Shown piece by piece: positions 34,301 to 49,767 of a DNA stretch of 64,000 nt. This stretch comes from Pelodera strongyloides (taxonomy: Eukaryota; Nematoda; Chromadorea; Rhabditida; Rhabditidae), in contig JAANDG010000221.1 of assembly GCA_036852015.1 (NCBI GenBank), forward strand, positions 152,256 to 216,255, in the 5' to 3' direction. Below the pieces are notes generated by a model, which was not told where the DNA came from, did not search any database, and saw only the letters and a program-made list of their open reading frames with translations. The position numbers were made by a program, and so were the translations under genes. Each line of letters opens with the position of its first letter. Position 1 is the first letter of the stretch.

Positions 34301-37300
34301 TGCAGTACCTATTATCACACACCTGCACACTCTTCCCGGGTTCTCAGGCATCTCATCTGCGTATGGTGCCTTGCACTTGCAATCATAACCTTCCAGTGTA
34401 TCAATGCAGTCAGCGTGTTTGTGACAGTCATTCAAGTTCTCCGACATACACTCGTTGATGACTGAAATCATGTCAAAGTGCGACAATATGCTAACATAAT
34501 AAACTTATACTTACATCTTCATGCGTAGTATTTCATGTATCTTATTGATTATATCTGTAGGCATTTATCTTATTGATTATATCTGCACATAACTGTGCTA
34601 TATGCTACTTGAGTTTTTTTGGCGCTTATAAATCTCGAGCTCTGAGTTCACATAAGTAAATGTTAAACTTACTAAATTTGCAGTTTGTTCCTGGGTGTTC
34701 GAGATCGGAATCGTGATATTCAGCCTTGCACTTGCAATCATATCCATCCTCCTGTAATTATATAAATTACCGTATACATATATCATATCTAAAATGGTGG
34801 TTTACTGTAAAATTATCAATTACCTACATTATCTACATCTACAGTAGCTACGGAAGGGAAACTGCAAGCCACACTATTAGGGAAGAATTTTTTTCTGAGT
34901 TTACAGAAATACGTTTCATGAGTATTTTATAAGCCGTTCTCGCGGAGAGAATATCACTGATATTTCGTAAGAGAAAATTTATCACTGCTACCTGTTCTAT
35001 AGGCGCAACCATAAATTTTCTATATATGCTTTTCTAACATCTGAACGTAACTGCACGGTGAACATATAACAAGTCTGTACGCAAAAAAAAATGACGTTAA
35101 AATAATTATACATATTAAAAAATAATCAATAATCACCCACCTTGTCAACGCAGTCAGCAAAACGAGAGCAGTTATTTAGTTGAGGATTACGGCACTCGTC
35201 GACTAACTGAAATATATAATTGGTAAGATGTCAAGCGTGAGAAGAAAACAAGAAACAAACAGGGCACCCGTTTTTTTTATGTCTAACTGGCACAGGCCAG
35301 GACTTTACCGAACAGGGCGATATCAATTGAAAATATCATTTTTTCGAAAAAGTAAAAATGTAATCAATAAATTATCATACCCCAAAGCACACTCGTCCCG
35401 GTTTCGCGGTATCTGGGGAAGTGTCCTTGGTGCCCACGGGACATCTACAGTCGAAGCCGTCCTAAACCATGTAATGTTATGAAATTATAATTGCTAGATA
35501 ATTAGATAATTGGGTAATTAGGTAATTTTTTCTTCATATAAGGCTATGAAATTATAATTACTGGGTAATTAGATAATTAGGAAATTAGGTAATTTTTTTC
35601 TTCATATAATGTTATGCAATTATAATTGCTGGATAATTAGATAATTGGGTAATTAGATAATTAGATAATTAGATAATTAGATAATTAGATAATTAGATAA
35701 TTAGATAATTAGATAATTACGTACATCCTTGTCAATGCATGTGGCGGCTGGATCGCAATCGTTCAACGAAGAGTCGAGACATTCGTTCACCAATTCCTTG
35801 CATTCGGTACCTGGAAAAATATTCATGTTTCAGCAAATGTATATGTTTAGCTGATTTTCATAAAGTAGTAATGCAGTAAGGTTCAACAACGAACTTGTCT
35901 AAACACCACCTCTTGAAGAGAAAGTGAAAGTAGAACACTAGAGAGGGGTAAATTAAATAAGAATAAATAAGAACTTTTAAGGGTGACTAGAGGTAGAGAT
36001 CGAGACAGTGAGGTAAAGTGCGGGAGGGCCAGAGGGAGAGCAATAAAGAGAGAGGAGAGAGAGACAGAGAGAAGAGGGAGAGAGGGAAGAAGAGAGTAGA
36101 AAGGGAGAAAGAAAGGGAGAAATAATAAGAGATAATAAAATAACACAAACCCTTTCTGAATGGATTCAAATCAACATATCCGTCGCGGCACTTGCACGTG
36201 TACTTTTCAGGGCCGGCAACCTAAAAGGTACAATAAGTAGACGTTTTAGATTTTTCCGATCTTACAAAAATGACAGTTATAATAATGTTATAAATCTACC
36301 TATACTATTGCTTACATTGCTAGCAGTGAAATAAAAGATTCGTGCAACGCAAGTGATGATGTGTAAGAGTGTAAGCCGCACAAACTACCGCAAACGCTCC
36401 AAATAAAGTAGCACTGTAATCACAGTGCACTGACATGACCACGAGTATTTCGCAGTTGCTTTCAATTTTCAAGACATGTTCAGATTTGCATACCTCAGTG
36501 CAAATTGCAGCAGGATGACAGTCGTTCTTGGTTGGGTCCAGACAGACTCGTTCCACACATTTGCGTCCTGTAAGAAAGTATTTCGTTTCCTTTTATAAGG
36601 ACAGGCACCCATATTTAGTACTAACATGTGTCGCTATTTCTAACTAGGAGTACCGTACTCATGCATTATTAGTAGGGTTATTAACGGAAAGGAAACTTCG
36701 GAAGTCGGTAAAATGCAAGATGTAAATAATGCCGGTCTAAAGGCAACAGCACTAATTGGTAAGAGAGAGGCAAACGACTATATGAGCCTGAAGAAACGTA
36801 TTTGAATTTAAAACGGATGCTGAAAAGCTTAAACTGTATTCCCATGTATTATAGTCAAATTAATTATGTGCCGAATTTACACAGTTAGGAAACATTACAC
36901 GGAAATGTAACTGTGCGCGCTTCACAAACCACGTGCCATATCTTTTTAAATTCTACATGTATTGTTTTTCATGTAATTGAACAGCTGTCTTCAAGGTCGC
37001 ACTAGACAAGCGACGCAACGAACGACTATATCATAGTGAAGAAACGTATTTTTATGGCATACACCACGTGTTACTGCATTCCCATGTATTATATGCAAAT
37101 TACACCTTGAATTTTGTGAAATAAATCCTTACCTGGCAAGTTCGGGTCCGGGCTCATATCCAAGAATCCTGCGTTGCAAACACATTCATATTCGTGAGCA
37201 CCTCTCTCCACACAACGAGCATTCACCTTGTCACAACTGTGCTTGCCAGACTCGCACACTTGATTCACTGTAATTATCGACTACTTATTATTAATAGGCA

Positions 37301-38749
37301 ATTACCAATTTCAACCCATTAAAAATTTCTGGAAATAAGAAGCCGGCGTCATTTGTTGTGTTACTAGTACTTACGTACTTCAAAAGTACGTATGTTTCAA
37401 GCTATACTTTCATAGAGACTCAAATAGGAGGGTCGCTAACGTAGAGAGGAGATTTACTAGAGCATCGTTAATATCTTTATCGTATAGGGCGTCTGAGGGT
37501 TCCAAATAACTATCGAAGGGTTCTGAGGGTTCTGAGGCATCCAAATAACTCACACTTCTGGCAGTTCCGTCCCGGATTCCTCAACTCGTCCTGGTCGACG
37601 AAGCCTTCTTTGCACTGACATTTGTACGAGTCACGGGTGTCTGGAATACGGTAGCATTTAGTTTCTAGTTTGAATTTCAAAGGTTCCTGTGAAATTGAAA
37701 GCAAATACAGAACATTTTGTGATGTGGCCGCACTGTGCCGCCGTCACATAGCTCATAATCGCAATTACGTTTGAAATAATGTTTTAGGGGGAATAAATGG
37801 GTTGTACTTTGCGCATCAATAGATATTTGAATTTCTAAGAACACACATATCAAGAACCTTTCTACATACGAAGCATCAATATTAATAAAGAAAATATTCT
37901 CGCCTACTAGTCAGGAATAACTGGGTTCTATGAATATTTATTTCACTTACCAATACACAGTGCCTCCTTATGGCAAGTGTTGGCCTCTGGCGTGGCACAC
38001 TCATCGATAAGAGGTTTGCATTCTGTGCCAGCGAAGGCAGCAGGGTTGGGGGAGACATCCACGAACTCGTCCTGTAAGAATGTAATTAGCGGATCTGGTT
38101 ACTGTATTATCGGGCAATTGCTTGGGAGAGAGAGAAGGTAGAGAGAGAGAAAGAAGAGAGAGGAGACGAATGAGTTATTACAAACTGAAAATAAGAAAAT
38201 AATGATTACCTTGCATCTGCACAAGAAGCCATCAGGAAGATCAATGCAAATGGCATTCACCGAGCAGTTATGCGTCTTCTCCAAGCATTCGTTGTGCTCT
38301 GCAAGAAAATGTTTAGAAAACTCACAACCACAAACAACTTATTGTTAGAACATTTTTACCAGTAAAAAACTTGTGTTCAAGCGATAGACAGCATTCAAAC
38401 TGGCGGACATGATACACTGCACGCCTGTTCGCAAAAAAGTGCACGATCAGCGCCCCACTAAAGCAGCGCATGAACAACTTAATTTTCTCAAGTGCTACGT
38501 AAACGTGAGACCAGATCGATAATTAAGGTGATAAAAAAGTAAAAACACATACGTTGCGAGCACTGTCTTCCAGGTTTCCTAGCAGAATCAGCGGAAATAT
38601 CCAAGAATCCATGTTTGCACGTGCAAATGTATGACTCGTCGGTGTCAGTACAAATGGCATTTGCATCACAGTCATGCGTTCCGGCGGCGCATTCGTCAAC
38701 CACTGAATATAGGTGAATATAAATGTTTCTAATTTGTTTGCTCCACCCC

Positions 38750-38821
<72 letters not shown>

Positions 38822-41800
38822 GCCGAGCGGGCGCTTCTCTTTCGCTACAGATAAAATATTAAAATCCAAAAACTCACAGCAAATCTCGGTGACGGGATGT
38901 CTACGGTAGTTGGTGGGGCACTGGCATGTGAACAATCCATTGCTATCGGGTAGACACTTTTCTCTGGAAATATTTTTTTTCGGTTGCAAACTATCTTGGT
39001 AGTTTCTATCCTTTGCTTTGTCCTTTGCTTTAAAATGTAGACTATCATCAATCAGTCCCCCACAATATCTGCCCGCATGTTTTGAAGAAAATAAATAAAA
39101 TAAATAAATAAATGAGTTGAAATCGGAAATCGGGACAGGGAGGGTCCAGAAGGTCAGGCCTCATACTTCATGTGAAAACACCACAAAATAAGACCAAGTC
39201 TTTATCCGCCCACCTCTTTCTGGCATCACAACTGTCGGGCACAGAAGGATCACAAGTTCCAGGCTTCTGACACTTGTCCGACTTGGCGTTGCGTTCGAAT
39301 CCGGCTCTGAAATTCAATTCAATTCATATATTGGTAGAACCATATGCTTAGATCCTAAAGCCTAAACCGGTATAAGCTACGTTGATTAAAAAACAACCGT
39401 CTGCATTCTCTCTCTCTCTCTCTTTCTCACTTTCTCTCATTTTCTATTTTTTTCTATACTACGATATGTGTAAGCAATTCTTGTAATTAATCAATATAAG
39501 GAATTATTAAAGATGATAGTGTAAAATAGGAAATAAAAAATAAAAGAGACTAATGCATCATGTTCTATCATGATAAGGGAAATATGTTCTACTACTCAAA
39601 GAATTTTTAGCAAGCATCATACTAGTATTTCAAAGTCGACATCACAAGCAAAATATGTAAAGGACGAAACATCTAGTTTTCAGATATATGGTCAGCTATC
39701 AACTTGGATAATTATCAACCCAATTAGAATAATTGCTTACTCGCATTCGCAGGAGAATGATCCTCCCTCTCCCTTTACACATTTTGCATGGGGACCGCAC
39801 TCGTTACCGTTGGGAGAGCACTCATCCTCAGAAGTGGAAATTGGTGGGAGAAGCTCTGAAATAGAAGTCATTATAGAAAACAAACTCTCTAACTCTAGGT
39901 TACAGTTAAATATTCTTTATTAAATTACGTTAAATTACTTTTAGTTAAATTACGTTTGGACTACGATACTTCTATGTGGATTTGTGTGTCGAATAACTTA
40001 TTTATTTTATTTATTGCACGCCGTGTAATGCGCTTTTCGCAGAAACGATTACCTAGCCTCTATTCCCATGGAAAATTCGGAAAAATCAATAAATGAAAAA
40101 AAAAATCGATAACTGACTGCATGCTCCGGTGTGCGGATCTCTCCATCCCTCAGCGCAAGAGCACCGCCAGTTTCCGAAAGGAGTTTTCTCGCAAATTTCT
40201 GGATCTGGACAAGATGTGGCTATCTCCGGGTTACAGATATCGCCTCCGCAGACCTGTAATATGTTCTAATTGCAAGACGCAATTTTGATCATACATATAC
40301 CTTACGTTACGCTACGCAATGTTTGCATATCAAGTTCGCTTTGGCATTTATACATACACACGCGAAACTCTATTTCGTAACTATCCTAACAGTTGGTTGT
40401 TTATTAGACTCTGATAAAGAGCGCAACGCCATAAGAGACGCTGAAAGAATTCAATAGTTTAAAAATTCAAAGTAGTAAATCAAAGATAATATCAAAAATG
40501 CATAGCGTATATATATATATATATATGCACCAAACATAAAAAGAAATTTCACAGAGAATAGTTGTAACTGACGGCATATCGTTTAATTCACGCTGTACTT
40601 GATATGATTACGGTGCAGCATCATTTTAAGCACATAATATATGTACTACACATTCTACAGTATACCTTAGTGATTGGGTGCATCTCGAATCCCTTAGGGC
40701 AACCACAACTGAACCTTCCTCCTTGTACGATGCAGACCTGATTTGTCGATCGGTCACATCCAGTATGGGTGGATGGGTCACAGGGCCCTGAAAGTGAGAA
40801 CTATAAGCTACAGACACTACAGACTACAGACTACAGACTACAGACTACAAATCTAGCTCAAATTCTGATCTGCGCGCTAAACATGAGTTCGAATACTGCC
40901 TTTGCAGTTCTAATTTGAAAACCTGAAACCAGCTGACCAGCTAACTGGAATTCGCTGTCAATCGCGTTTCTTTTGGTCATTTTAATTTAGTCTATGTTAT
41001 AATCCTTATAATTATGGACACCTAATTATGAAGAATCTTTATTATATGCATAATATTGTTCTTAAATACAAGTGTTTAGTTGTTACATTCTAAAAAAACT
41101 TTCCAACTCCTACCACTAGTGGGTTCGGCAGCCTCTGGCTTCGGACAGGCCACTTTCTGAATGGCTGATCGCAGTCTGGTATTCAAGTCTTCGAAACCGT
41201 TCACGTGGAACATCTTGTCCCGGGAGCCGGCGATCGTCTCCAATTCGGAATCTGAAATTATCGATTTAAATTTATTGATTTTCCAGTGCTCGACGTCGCC
41301 AACTATTCGATTTTTTTCCTTTATGGGCGCTGAATTTATTGATTAGATCTATTTTTCCTTGGGAACTATAGTATTCCTGATGTACCAAGTCGACTGAGAC
41401 CCTGAAGGGGCAGCACAGTCAGCCTTGCGATATTTCTGTATCAAATAACGTGAAAACTGACTGACGTCATTGAATAAAGGTGAACTTATGTTTTAAGTCG
41501 AGCTACGGAAACGTATTTGAGCTAGCTTGACACAGGCGAAAATAACATGTTTTCGAATTCGGTTTTACTTTTATCAAAGGGTGGCTACAAGGTAAATACA
41601 ATTTTTATAATGGTTAGGGTAGCATATCATCGTATATTGTATTGCTCAGAATATTCACAATAAAATAATAAATAAAATAAATAAAATGAAAATACCGAGC
41701 ACGTGATTGGTCACACCAACAGCAAACAGTTGAATGTCCATGCGGCGAGCGTTGTTCGAGGGGATCGTCACGTTGTCCTGTATCAATTAATTCTATTAAA

Positions 41801-44800
41801 GCGAAATGCTAGCCCCTTTGGAAAATTTGCATATGATAAGCAAATCCTATGTATCCTATGCTAATTTTGTACGATTGCCGTGGACGATCGTACAAAATTA
41901 GCATAGGATACATAGGGATTTGCTTATCATAAGCAAATTTTTCAAGGGGGCTAGCATTTCGCTTTAAAGCGAAATCCCGGCCTGTTTTTGAAACGCATCG
42001 TGGGCAACTGTATTCTTACGTATTTAGCTAAGTTGCTCGAATTTAGAATTTAGCTCAATTTTTTATTCTAATTTACGCTCATTTGCATAAGCTGCATTAG
42101 AATGCAGGTGTATTCGATGTGTTTCAAAAACGGGCCATCTTTAATGTCTTTGATCTTTCTTTATTTGTCTATTATTTCTGTTTCAATTGGTATTTGGTTT
42201 GTACCAAGCAAAAATAGACACGCGAATACCATACGCAATAACACGCAATTACGTACATGCAATATACCATATATTACGGTATAATATAAGATGGGCAATG
42301 TACTGTATGATAATATAAGGCAGATAGTATACGGTATCCCCTTACCTGTGACCGTCCATCAGTGATAACAATGCAGACTCTGGCAACGTGTCCTCTCGGT
42401 CTGGCACCTCTTCTCTCAGAGAATGCCTCATTGGCAACGTGCTCGATGGCAGCTCCGGTACGAGTTAGGCCAGTCAGGTACCTTGAAGGTTAGAATTAGT
42501 AAATACGGAAACATGCTAGAGAACCAGTTCAATTGAACAAGCTACTGTGTATGGTGGCTCTCGTTTACATTTTTTCGCAAGGTGTGTCTGAGTCTGAGCT
42601 GTTCCTCTTTGAATTTTTGGTGCGATTCCGGTTACAGGGATTGAACAAACCAGTTGTTTGAAAATATCGACCTCCAAGTTATCAGCCTTGTAATCATTCT
42701 CCCCCCGTAACTATGTATCACCCTCGCGTGTATACATAACAACTAACAACTACATCATCCCGAACTCACTCGATACTCTGCATAGCCTGATGCACTGCAG
42801 CTCTATTCGAATGATCTCCCAGGCCGAATTCGTGTCTGATTTGATCCGAATACTGTACTACCGACACTCGGGTCTTCTCAGGACCAATATCGAAGAGATC
42901 GGAGAACTCGGAAACGAAACGGATCACCTGGAAATAGTCTATTATCTAGCTAGTTACGGTGGCACACAAGTGTTTTTCAAGAATAAGTTTTAACACCATG
43001 CCTACGTCGAAGCCGGAGCCCTAACCATTTTTTCGAAATCTAAAAAGTGAAATATTTACTTCTGTTTGGAATGTGTACGATCCAATTGATCCTGATCCGT
43101 CAATGAGGAATACGAGATCGGTCGGTTGGGCTGGGCTGGAAAGTTACGGTATTTCTCGATATAAAGCGGTAGGCACGTGGTTTGTGAAATACCCTGGAGA
43201 ACTGCATTCTGCGGTAGGCACGTGGTTTGTGAAATACCCTGGAGAACTGCATTCCATTTCCAGCACAGAATGAAACGGCTATTTGTAGCTATTAACTTCT
43301 GGTTTTTGATATTTATAATTATGTTACGTGACCCGTGTGTCCGCTTTGCGGTTCCTTCTGCTAAGGCGTTAAGACACAACATACCGTAACCGTTCACAGA
43401 GTTCACAGTAGTAAACCTACCAAGTTGTCTGAAGCGTGCACACGCGTCCGGGAGGCAGATTCGCATTGGAGGACACGTCGATGTAACCCTAAATTCAATA
43501 ATATAATAAACAAATCCGATGATAGCCATGAATTTTAGCAACACCTCACATACTATCAACAAACTACATTGGTCTTTAAATCAGCTGTGTTTAATGGCTA
43601 CACTTGTAGTGTAATACAGTATGTAATATAAGTACAACAGTTGAGAAATATATATATTAATAGCGCACAGTGAAACATTTGCACGTGTATCCATCAGGCA
43701 GTTCCACACAGTCGGCATTCTCATCGCAGGAATTCAACGTTTTATCCTTACAGTAGTTTCCACCTAGGAGAAATTTGAATATCAAATGTAGGATCTTAAC
43801 TACATACAGTATATTCTTACCCATACCGTAAACCAGAAAACTACAGTATCCAAACACAAGTTTCGGCCTAGTGCTTCTGTAAAGAACGTCGCGAAGGGAC
43901 CGTGCTTCTTTCGTAAAGCAGCATGCTTCAAATAGCAATGAGGCTTTAATACTACAAGATACATTTTCTAGTTTTGTGCGCATTTCTCGCTAATTCATGC
44001 TTTTAGACCTGTATTTCCGTTTTTAAGACTTCAAGACAAGGAAAGCTTGGGCCGAAGAAGAATCGTATTTTTGTAAGCATATTGATTTTTTGCGGATTCA
44101 GCCAAGAAGCAACGGGGATTTGCATAACTAGGGTGTTTACTAGATGGAATATGCGTGTGTTTCATGCAGGCATTTGTTTTGTGAACTTATACTTACCTCG
44201 ATGATGACTCTGCCCTGAATTATGAAATAAAAATGTCAAGTAAAACTTCCGATTCTACTCCAAGAAACCCAGAAGATATAAGAAAATATGTGAGTGTTAA
44301 AGAGAGGAAAAGTTAGTATATTAGTAACATACCGAGTTCCGGGTCGCGCCACGCTATATATAAAGGCAAGTTGAAATTTTGTTTGAAATCAAAAATTTAA
44401 TTAGGAAAAAATGAGAATAACCCCTGATAGGATAGAATGACTAAGGATAGTGGATATTGTAAAGAAATCAGATAAACTACTACAAAATAAACGAAGGTAG
44501 TAAAAATAAAAACCAACGTTGAGCGCATTTTCTTCCAGGTTGTTTGCCATAGCGGGAAGATACATCAGTCATGGATGATGGACATCTGCGATTTGAATAA
44601 GTTATAACACTAATATAAGCAAGTCGATTACGTTGTGCTCAGAAGGCCGGTAACCCAAAGATTCTCTGGCAAACGCTAGCCAGAGATCTTTTACAACGGA
44701 GCGCAACGTGGGACCTTGACGACCTTGACGCTGAAGTACGAGTCCTCAAGGTAAACAAGGTAAGATACTGTAGTCGTTATTTTATTTCGCATCGGCTACA

Positions 44801-47800
44801 TTTTCACGGAGCCTTTATTTTCTTTTCATTTTATTGCGGGCGCAATTGGCGCGTAGCCGCGGTGAATATCCCAGTTTTCGGCCCTGCAATATTTGTTGAA
44901 TAATTACCTGCACAAGTATCCATGTTGAGTATCAACGCATTCAGCGAGGGGGTCACAATCAGCTGTTCCCTCAGCGCATTCATTCGTAACTAAATTAGTG
45001 TCACTAGCAGTAGTTGTCTTACAATATGAGAAAACAGTAATACAAAACAGTAACAAGACCAAACACTTCACTGTGGTCGACAATGAAGTACTTATGTTGA
45101 AACAAAAGCATCATAGACCATGCTGATGTTCTACAATTACAGCAAAATGTAGAGGAGTTACACGATTCTATGTATAAAAATATAACTAAATTAAATTAAA
45201 TTAAATTAGATAACATCTGAAAATATTAGGGATACGATAAATAGGAATACAAAATATGGGAGGGTCATCACCTCGTTTCGACCCCTAAGTCATAGACGAG
45301 GATTTAGCCACCGGGGAGGGGTCATCGTCAGTATGATGCCCCGGTGGTATTGTAATATAGGATTAACTACTGACTAGAATTAAATTCTAAGAGAATGACT
45401 GAGTAAGATAATGCGGAAAAAGAAAAAAAGTGAAAAAGTGCAAGTGACTAGATTTGATGGGTAGCCTATGTACTTAAGAACTTAAGATAGTATGGATGTA
45501 AGTGAGGAGTTAGAGATGAAAAGAAATGCGTTGGTATGACCATATCCGGTGTTACTCAACAAGTTGACATGAGGTCAGGGGTAGAGACGCATAGTATTTG
45601 ATAGGACTAATGTATGATGGGTGCTGGGTGAATAATAAGAAAGTTAAGGAATTCTAATTTGTTCAATCCATTTACATAGCAACTTGGGAGAAGATCCATA
45701 TTTGTGGGATACAATAGGGTACCGATTAATAGCCTTTTTGAATGTATCTAGTACAATAGAAGTGTACAAATTGTTGTGTAATTTGTGAGCTAATTCGATT
45801 ACTTTGATCTTAAAAACAAAGATATCGGATGTACATCTGTTGATGCTGAGAATTTCTCCTAGAATGCAGTTATCTTGATAAAAGGACATATTTGAGTGTC
45901 AAACATAGGAAACCTATTAGCTTCGAACCAATAATCATCGGTTTTGTTGTATAGGTTAATGTTCCATTTATTTACGTTTCTTGTGAGATACAGGTCTAGA
46001 AAGGCAGCTCACTATCTTTTTCGTTAGCCTTTTCAAGAATTAGTGTAGCCGGATATATATGGTCCAGAGTTTGTAGTATACTATCCTCGTTATATAACAT
46101 AACAATGTCATCCATATATCTCCTAACACATAACTTACAGTGGATGTTATGATTATTAGCTAACTTCAGATATTTAAATTCCAACATAGAGAGTGTTATG
46201 TCTGCAAGAAGTGGTGAAGCGTTTCCGCCTTGCGGAACACTTTTAATTTGATGAAAATTTTTGTTTTGGAATATCAAATAGCTATTTTTGACAATATATA
46301 GCGAACCAGATGTTTTATTTGGTTCTTACTGTAACAAGACTTCGCATCTATGTCTGTATAGTAAAAAGTTCCATAAAAGTTCCAAGTTCCATAAAACTAA
46401 AACTAAAACTAGTAAACCTCAAGACACTAAATAAGAAAAAAAAACCTTAGCATAGTTTTCGAACGGCTTAACATTCTGTGGCACGCTCATTGCAAAGTAG
46501 TCCTCTCCCTTTGAAACAGAATATTAAAAACTTCCCTTACCAGCCACACACTTTCTTCCGGGAAGTCTAATCGGATCGGGTGAAATATCCAGATATCCCT
46601 GTCTGCATTTACACTGCACTCCGTTGTACGTATTCGAACACTGAGCATTAGGGTCGCACTCCCGGGAACGCTCGCATTGCGAGAATACTGTAAGATATCG
46701 ATTGATTATAAAGTAGTATTGATTGATGTCGATGATTCTCGTTCACGTTAGGGTATATTTATAGAAGTCTGCGCCTACTGCCTCACCCTCAAAGGAAGAG
46801 GAGAGACTATAGAAATAGACAATTGACTTCACAGCTATTCGCATACCTTTGCATCTGCCGTTATCGTCTTTGACAGCACCATGCTGGCACTGACACACCT
46901 TTTTGCCAGTTCTGTCCAGTTGACACTCCTCATTCGGGCCGCATGTTGAGGAATCAGCGCACTCGTTTTCCTGTAATGGAACGGAGTGTTTTTGAAAACA
47001 TGGGGTCATTTACGACTAACTTTGACCGAAACACTAAACTGTACGTGGTTTTGAAATGCCGGGACATTGCAGTATGTTTTACTGCTGTTATATAAACTTT
47101 CAAATATGTCCAGTGCGGTAGATATAGGCGCAATTCATGTGTGTAGTTCCGCCTACGTTTCAAAGCCACATAATATACCGGTTGAAGACAGTGAATCTAT
47201 TTTAAAGGGAATATGTAGGCACTCAAAATGCGCAAAACACACGCAAAACTAGAGTTTCCACACCAGACGTGAATTTAAATAGGCGGCTGAATATGCAAAT
47301 GTGAATATTCGAATTTGCATGCAAATATGTCTCTGAGTAATGCAATTTCACGATATCTGTATGTATATTTGAAAAAATTTCCATTGACCCCGTCGATGTA
47401 TGGCATCGTCTCAAGTAACGCGTTTACTATGGAAAGGATGAACTTTGTGGTTTATTTTCTGCTAACTGGGGATCTTTGGACAACTTTTGTTATTGTTTCC
47501 TTAATGGGAAACATACATTCTATCAACACAGCTTAACTTCAAAAAGGGCTTACATATTCCCTTTAAAGGACAACAGCACAATTATCATTAGAAACTAACG
47601 GGAGTCGATGGTCGTCCATAATATTCGGGTGCCTTTGGCATGTTACAGATTCTTCCCGGGAAATGGGCGACGTCAGGGGAGGCGTCGACGAAACCAGACC
47701 GACACCGACACTCATACCTGAAAGGAGCTTAGGTTGAATTACTGTTTCACCTCGGTTTACCTCATAAAGTTTAGCAGGTACGTTTAGCAAGTTTAGCAGG

Positions 47801-49565
47801 TCAATAATACACACATTTACGTTAATATTCCACAAATTTACGTACACGAACTCATATTCATGTAAACCACACGCTTTATTGAACAAGAAATTTTTTTATC
47901 GTTATAACCCATTCTAGACCTAGACTATTATTCGAATTAATGAAGGTCTGTGTGCGAATTCATATATTTCACTGAATTGATTGTTGGCATAATATACCAC
48001 TATCGACCAATTGATAAATAAATCTGCATAATCCAATCAATATTCATAATATATAATCGATCAAAGAATAAAATCGATAATTACCCTTCTGGTCGGTCCA
48101 AACAGTCTGCATTTGCCGAGCAATCAGCAGTTCCATCCAAACACTCATTGACAACTTCCACACACTAAATAATGCAAAATAAACGACTTTATGCATTTTT
48201 GGAGTTTATAGCTATCTATGCCTGCATATATATGTATATCATTGGATCAACCGTTGTACATAAGTCAAAGCACGTTCCCTTGTCAGAAAAGCGAGAGAAT
48301 TGGAGGAATCTTTTTTTTATTCTCGGCCTTCGCTGTAACTAAAACTATTTTTCCGGAGGGCCATTCCGAACAGAATTTTCGCTGAATTCCTTGTAATTTC
48401 CATCTAGTTCCTTCCACTGTACCTGTGTGGTGTTGCTTACAAGTCAGGTAAGGTACAAAATCGCAAAAAATACAGTACCTTTCTTCCGGGCAATCTTGAA
48501 TAAGTTGATGAAATATCCGTGTATCCTGGTTGACAAACGCACTGGAATCCTTCAGGTGTGTCCACACAAGCAGCACTTCCGTGGCAGTCGACTCCATAGC
48601 TTTAAATAAAATATTGATGCTTAGGTTTGGGCTTACGATCAGTTCCGCTAAGAAACTTACGCTCTTCGATATTGCTCAGTTATGAGGCTTAGGCTTAAAG
48701 TCGCAAAACTAAACCCAAGTGTCGTAATAGTTTTCAACATACTATTTAGGGGTTTTTTCATCCTTTTTCCCTGCTACGTCGTTAGTCCAAACTATTAGAC
48801 TCTTTCTTACTTTATTTCTGTTATATGCTTCTTCCCTAACGACGAGAGAGTAATGGGCTAATTAAGTCATTAGGCAATTATCTATAACTCACGTCTCCTT
48901 GGCACCACACTCATTCTGTGTCCTCTGACAGATCCTTCCTGGTTTGTTCACTCTGTCCGGTGACACGTCGGCGAATCCGGAATTACACTGGCAAGTGTAG
49001 CCCTCGGTCTGAAATCACGGAGGAGTAAGGTACATTAATAGGGAGTGCTCCAAAGCATAACACTAAGGTTTAAGGTACACACGTGCACGCCTTGAGCATC
49101 ATATGAGTCCCCTCCCTCCCGCGTGCCAACTACTGTGGGCCATTCCGCTCACTCCCCTGAGCCCCTGCACCCGCATTTCGATCTTGCACATTATTGATAT
49201 TGTATGTGATTGATTGCAAGTGTAAACAAGCTTTTTTTTAATTCATCAGTCCAACAAACTCCCCCCCCCCCCCCCTCTTTACATAGACAATGGGAGGTTT
49301 CGCATCCGCTGCCTAGCAATCCTACAATACGCCAAAAGGCCCCTTACTTTATCTACCCTTTATCAGTCCTGCAGGCCAGCCCCCCCCCTCTCCCTCCTAC
49401 CCCTCCCACGCACATAGACAGTGGGTGGGCACGCGTGGGTGTGGTTGTTCTGCCTTTTCTCCCCATAGAAAAGAAGAAGGGGACTTTCGCTTTTCTAGTC
49501 ACAGTCAGAGAGGACACACATTATGGAATCTATTCTTCGCCTAGCATCACATTCAAACAAACAAT

Positions 49566-49624
<59 letters not shown>

Positions 49625-49693
49625 TGAGAGAGAGAGGAGAGAAGAGAGGGAGAGGAGAGAGAGAGAGGAGGAGAGGGAGAGAGAAGAGAGAGG

Positions 49694-49767
<74 letters not shown>

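Noticed and set aside
43056..43562. 168-codon minus-strand ORF as one exon
   Set aside because: It spans two real exons and the intron between them in a different frame; the vWA and EGF coding frames take precedence.
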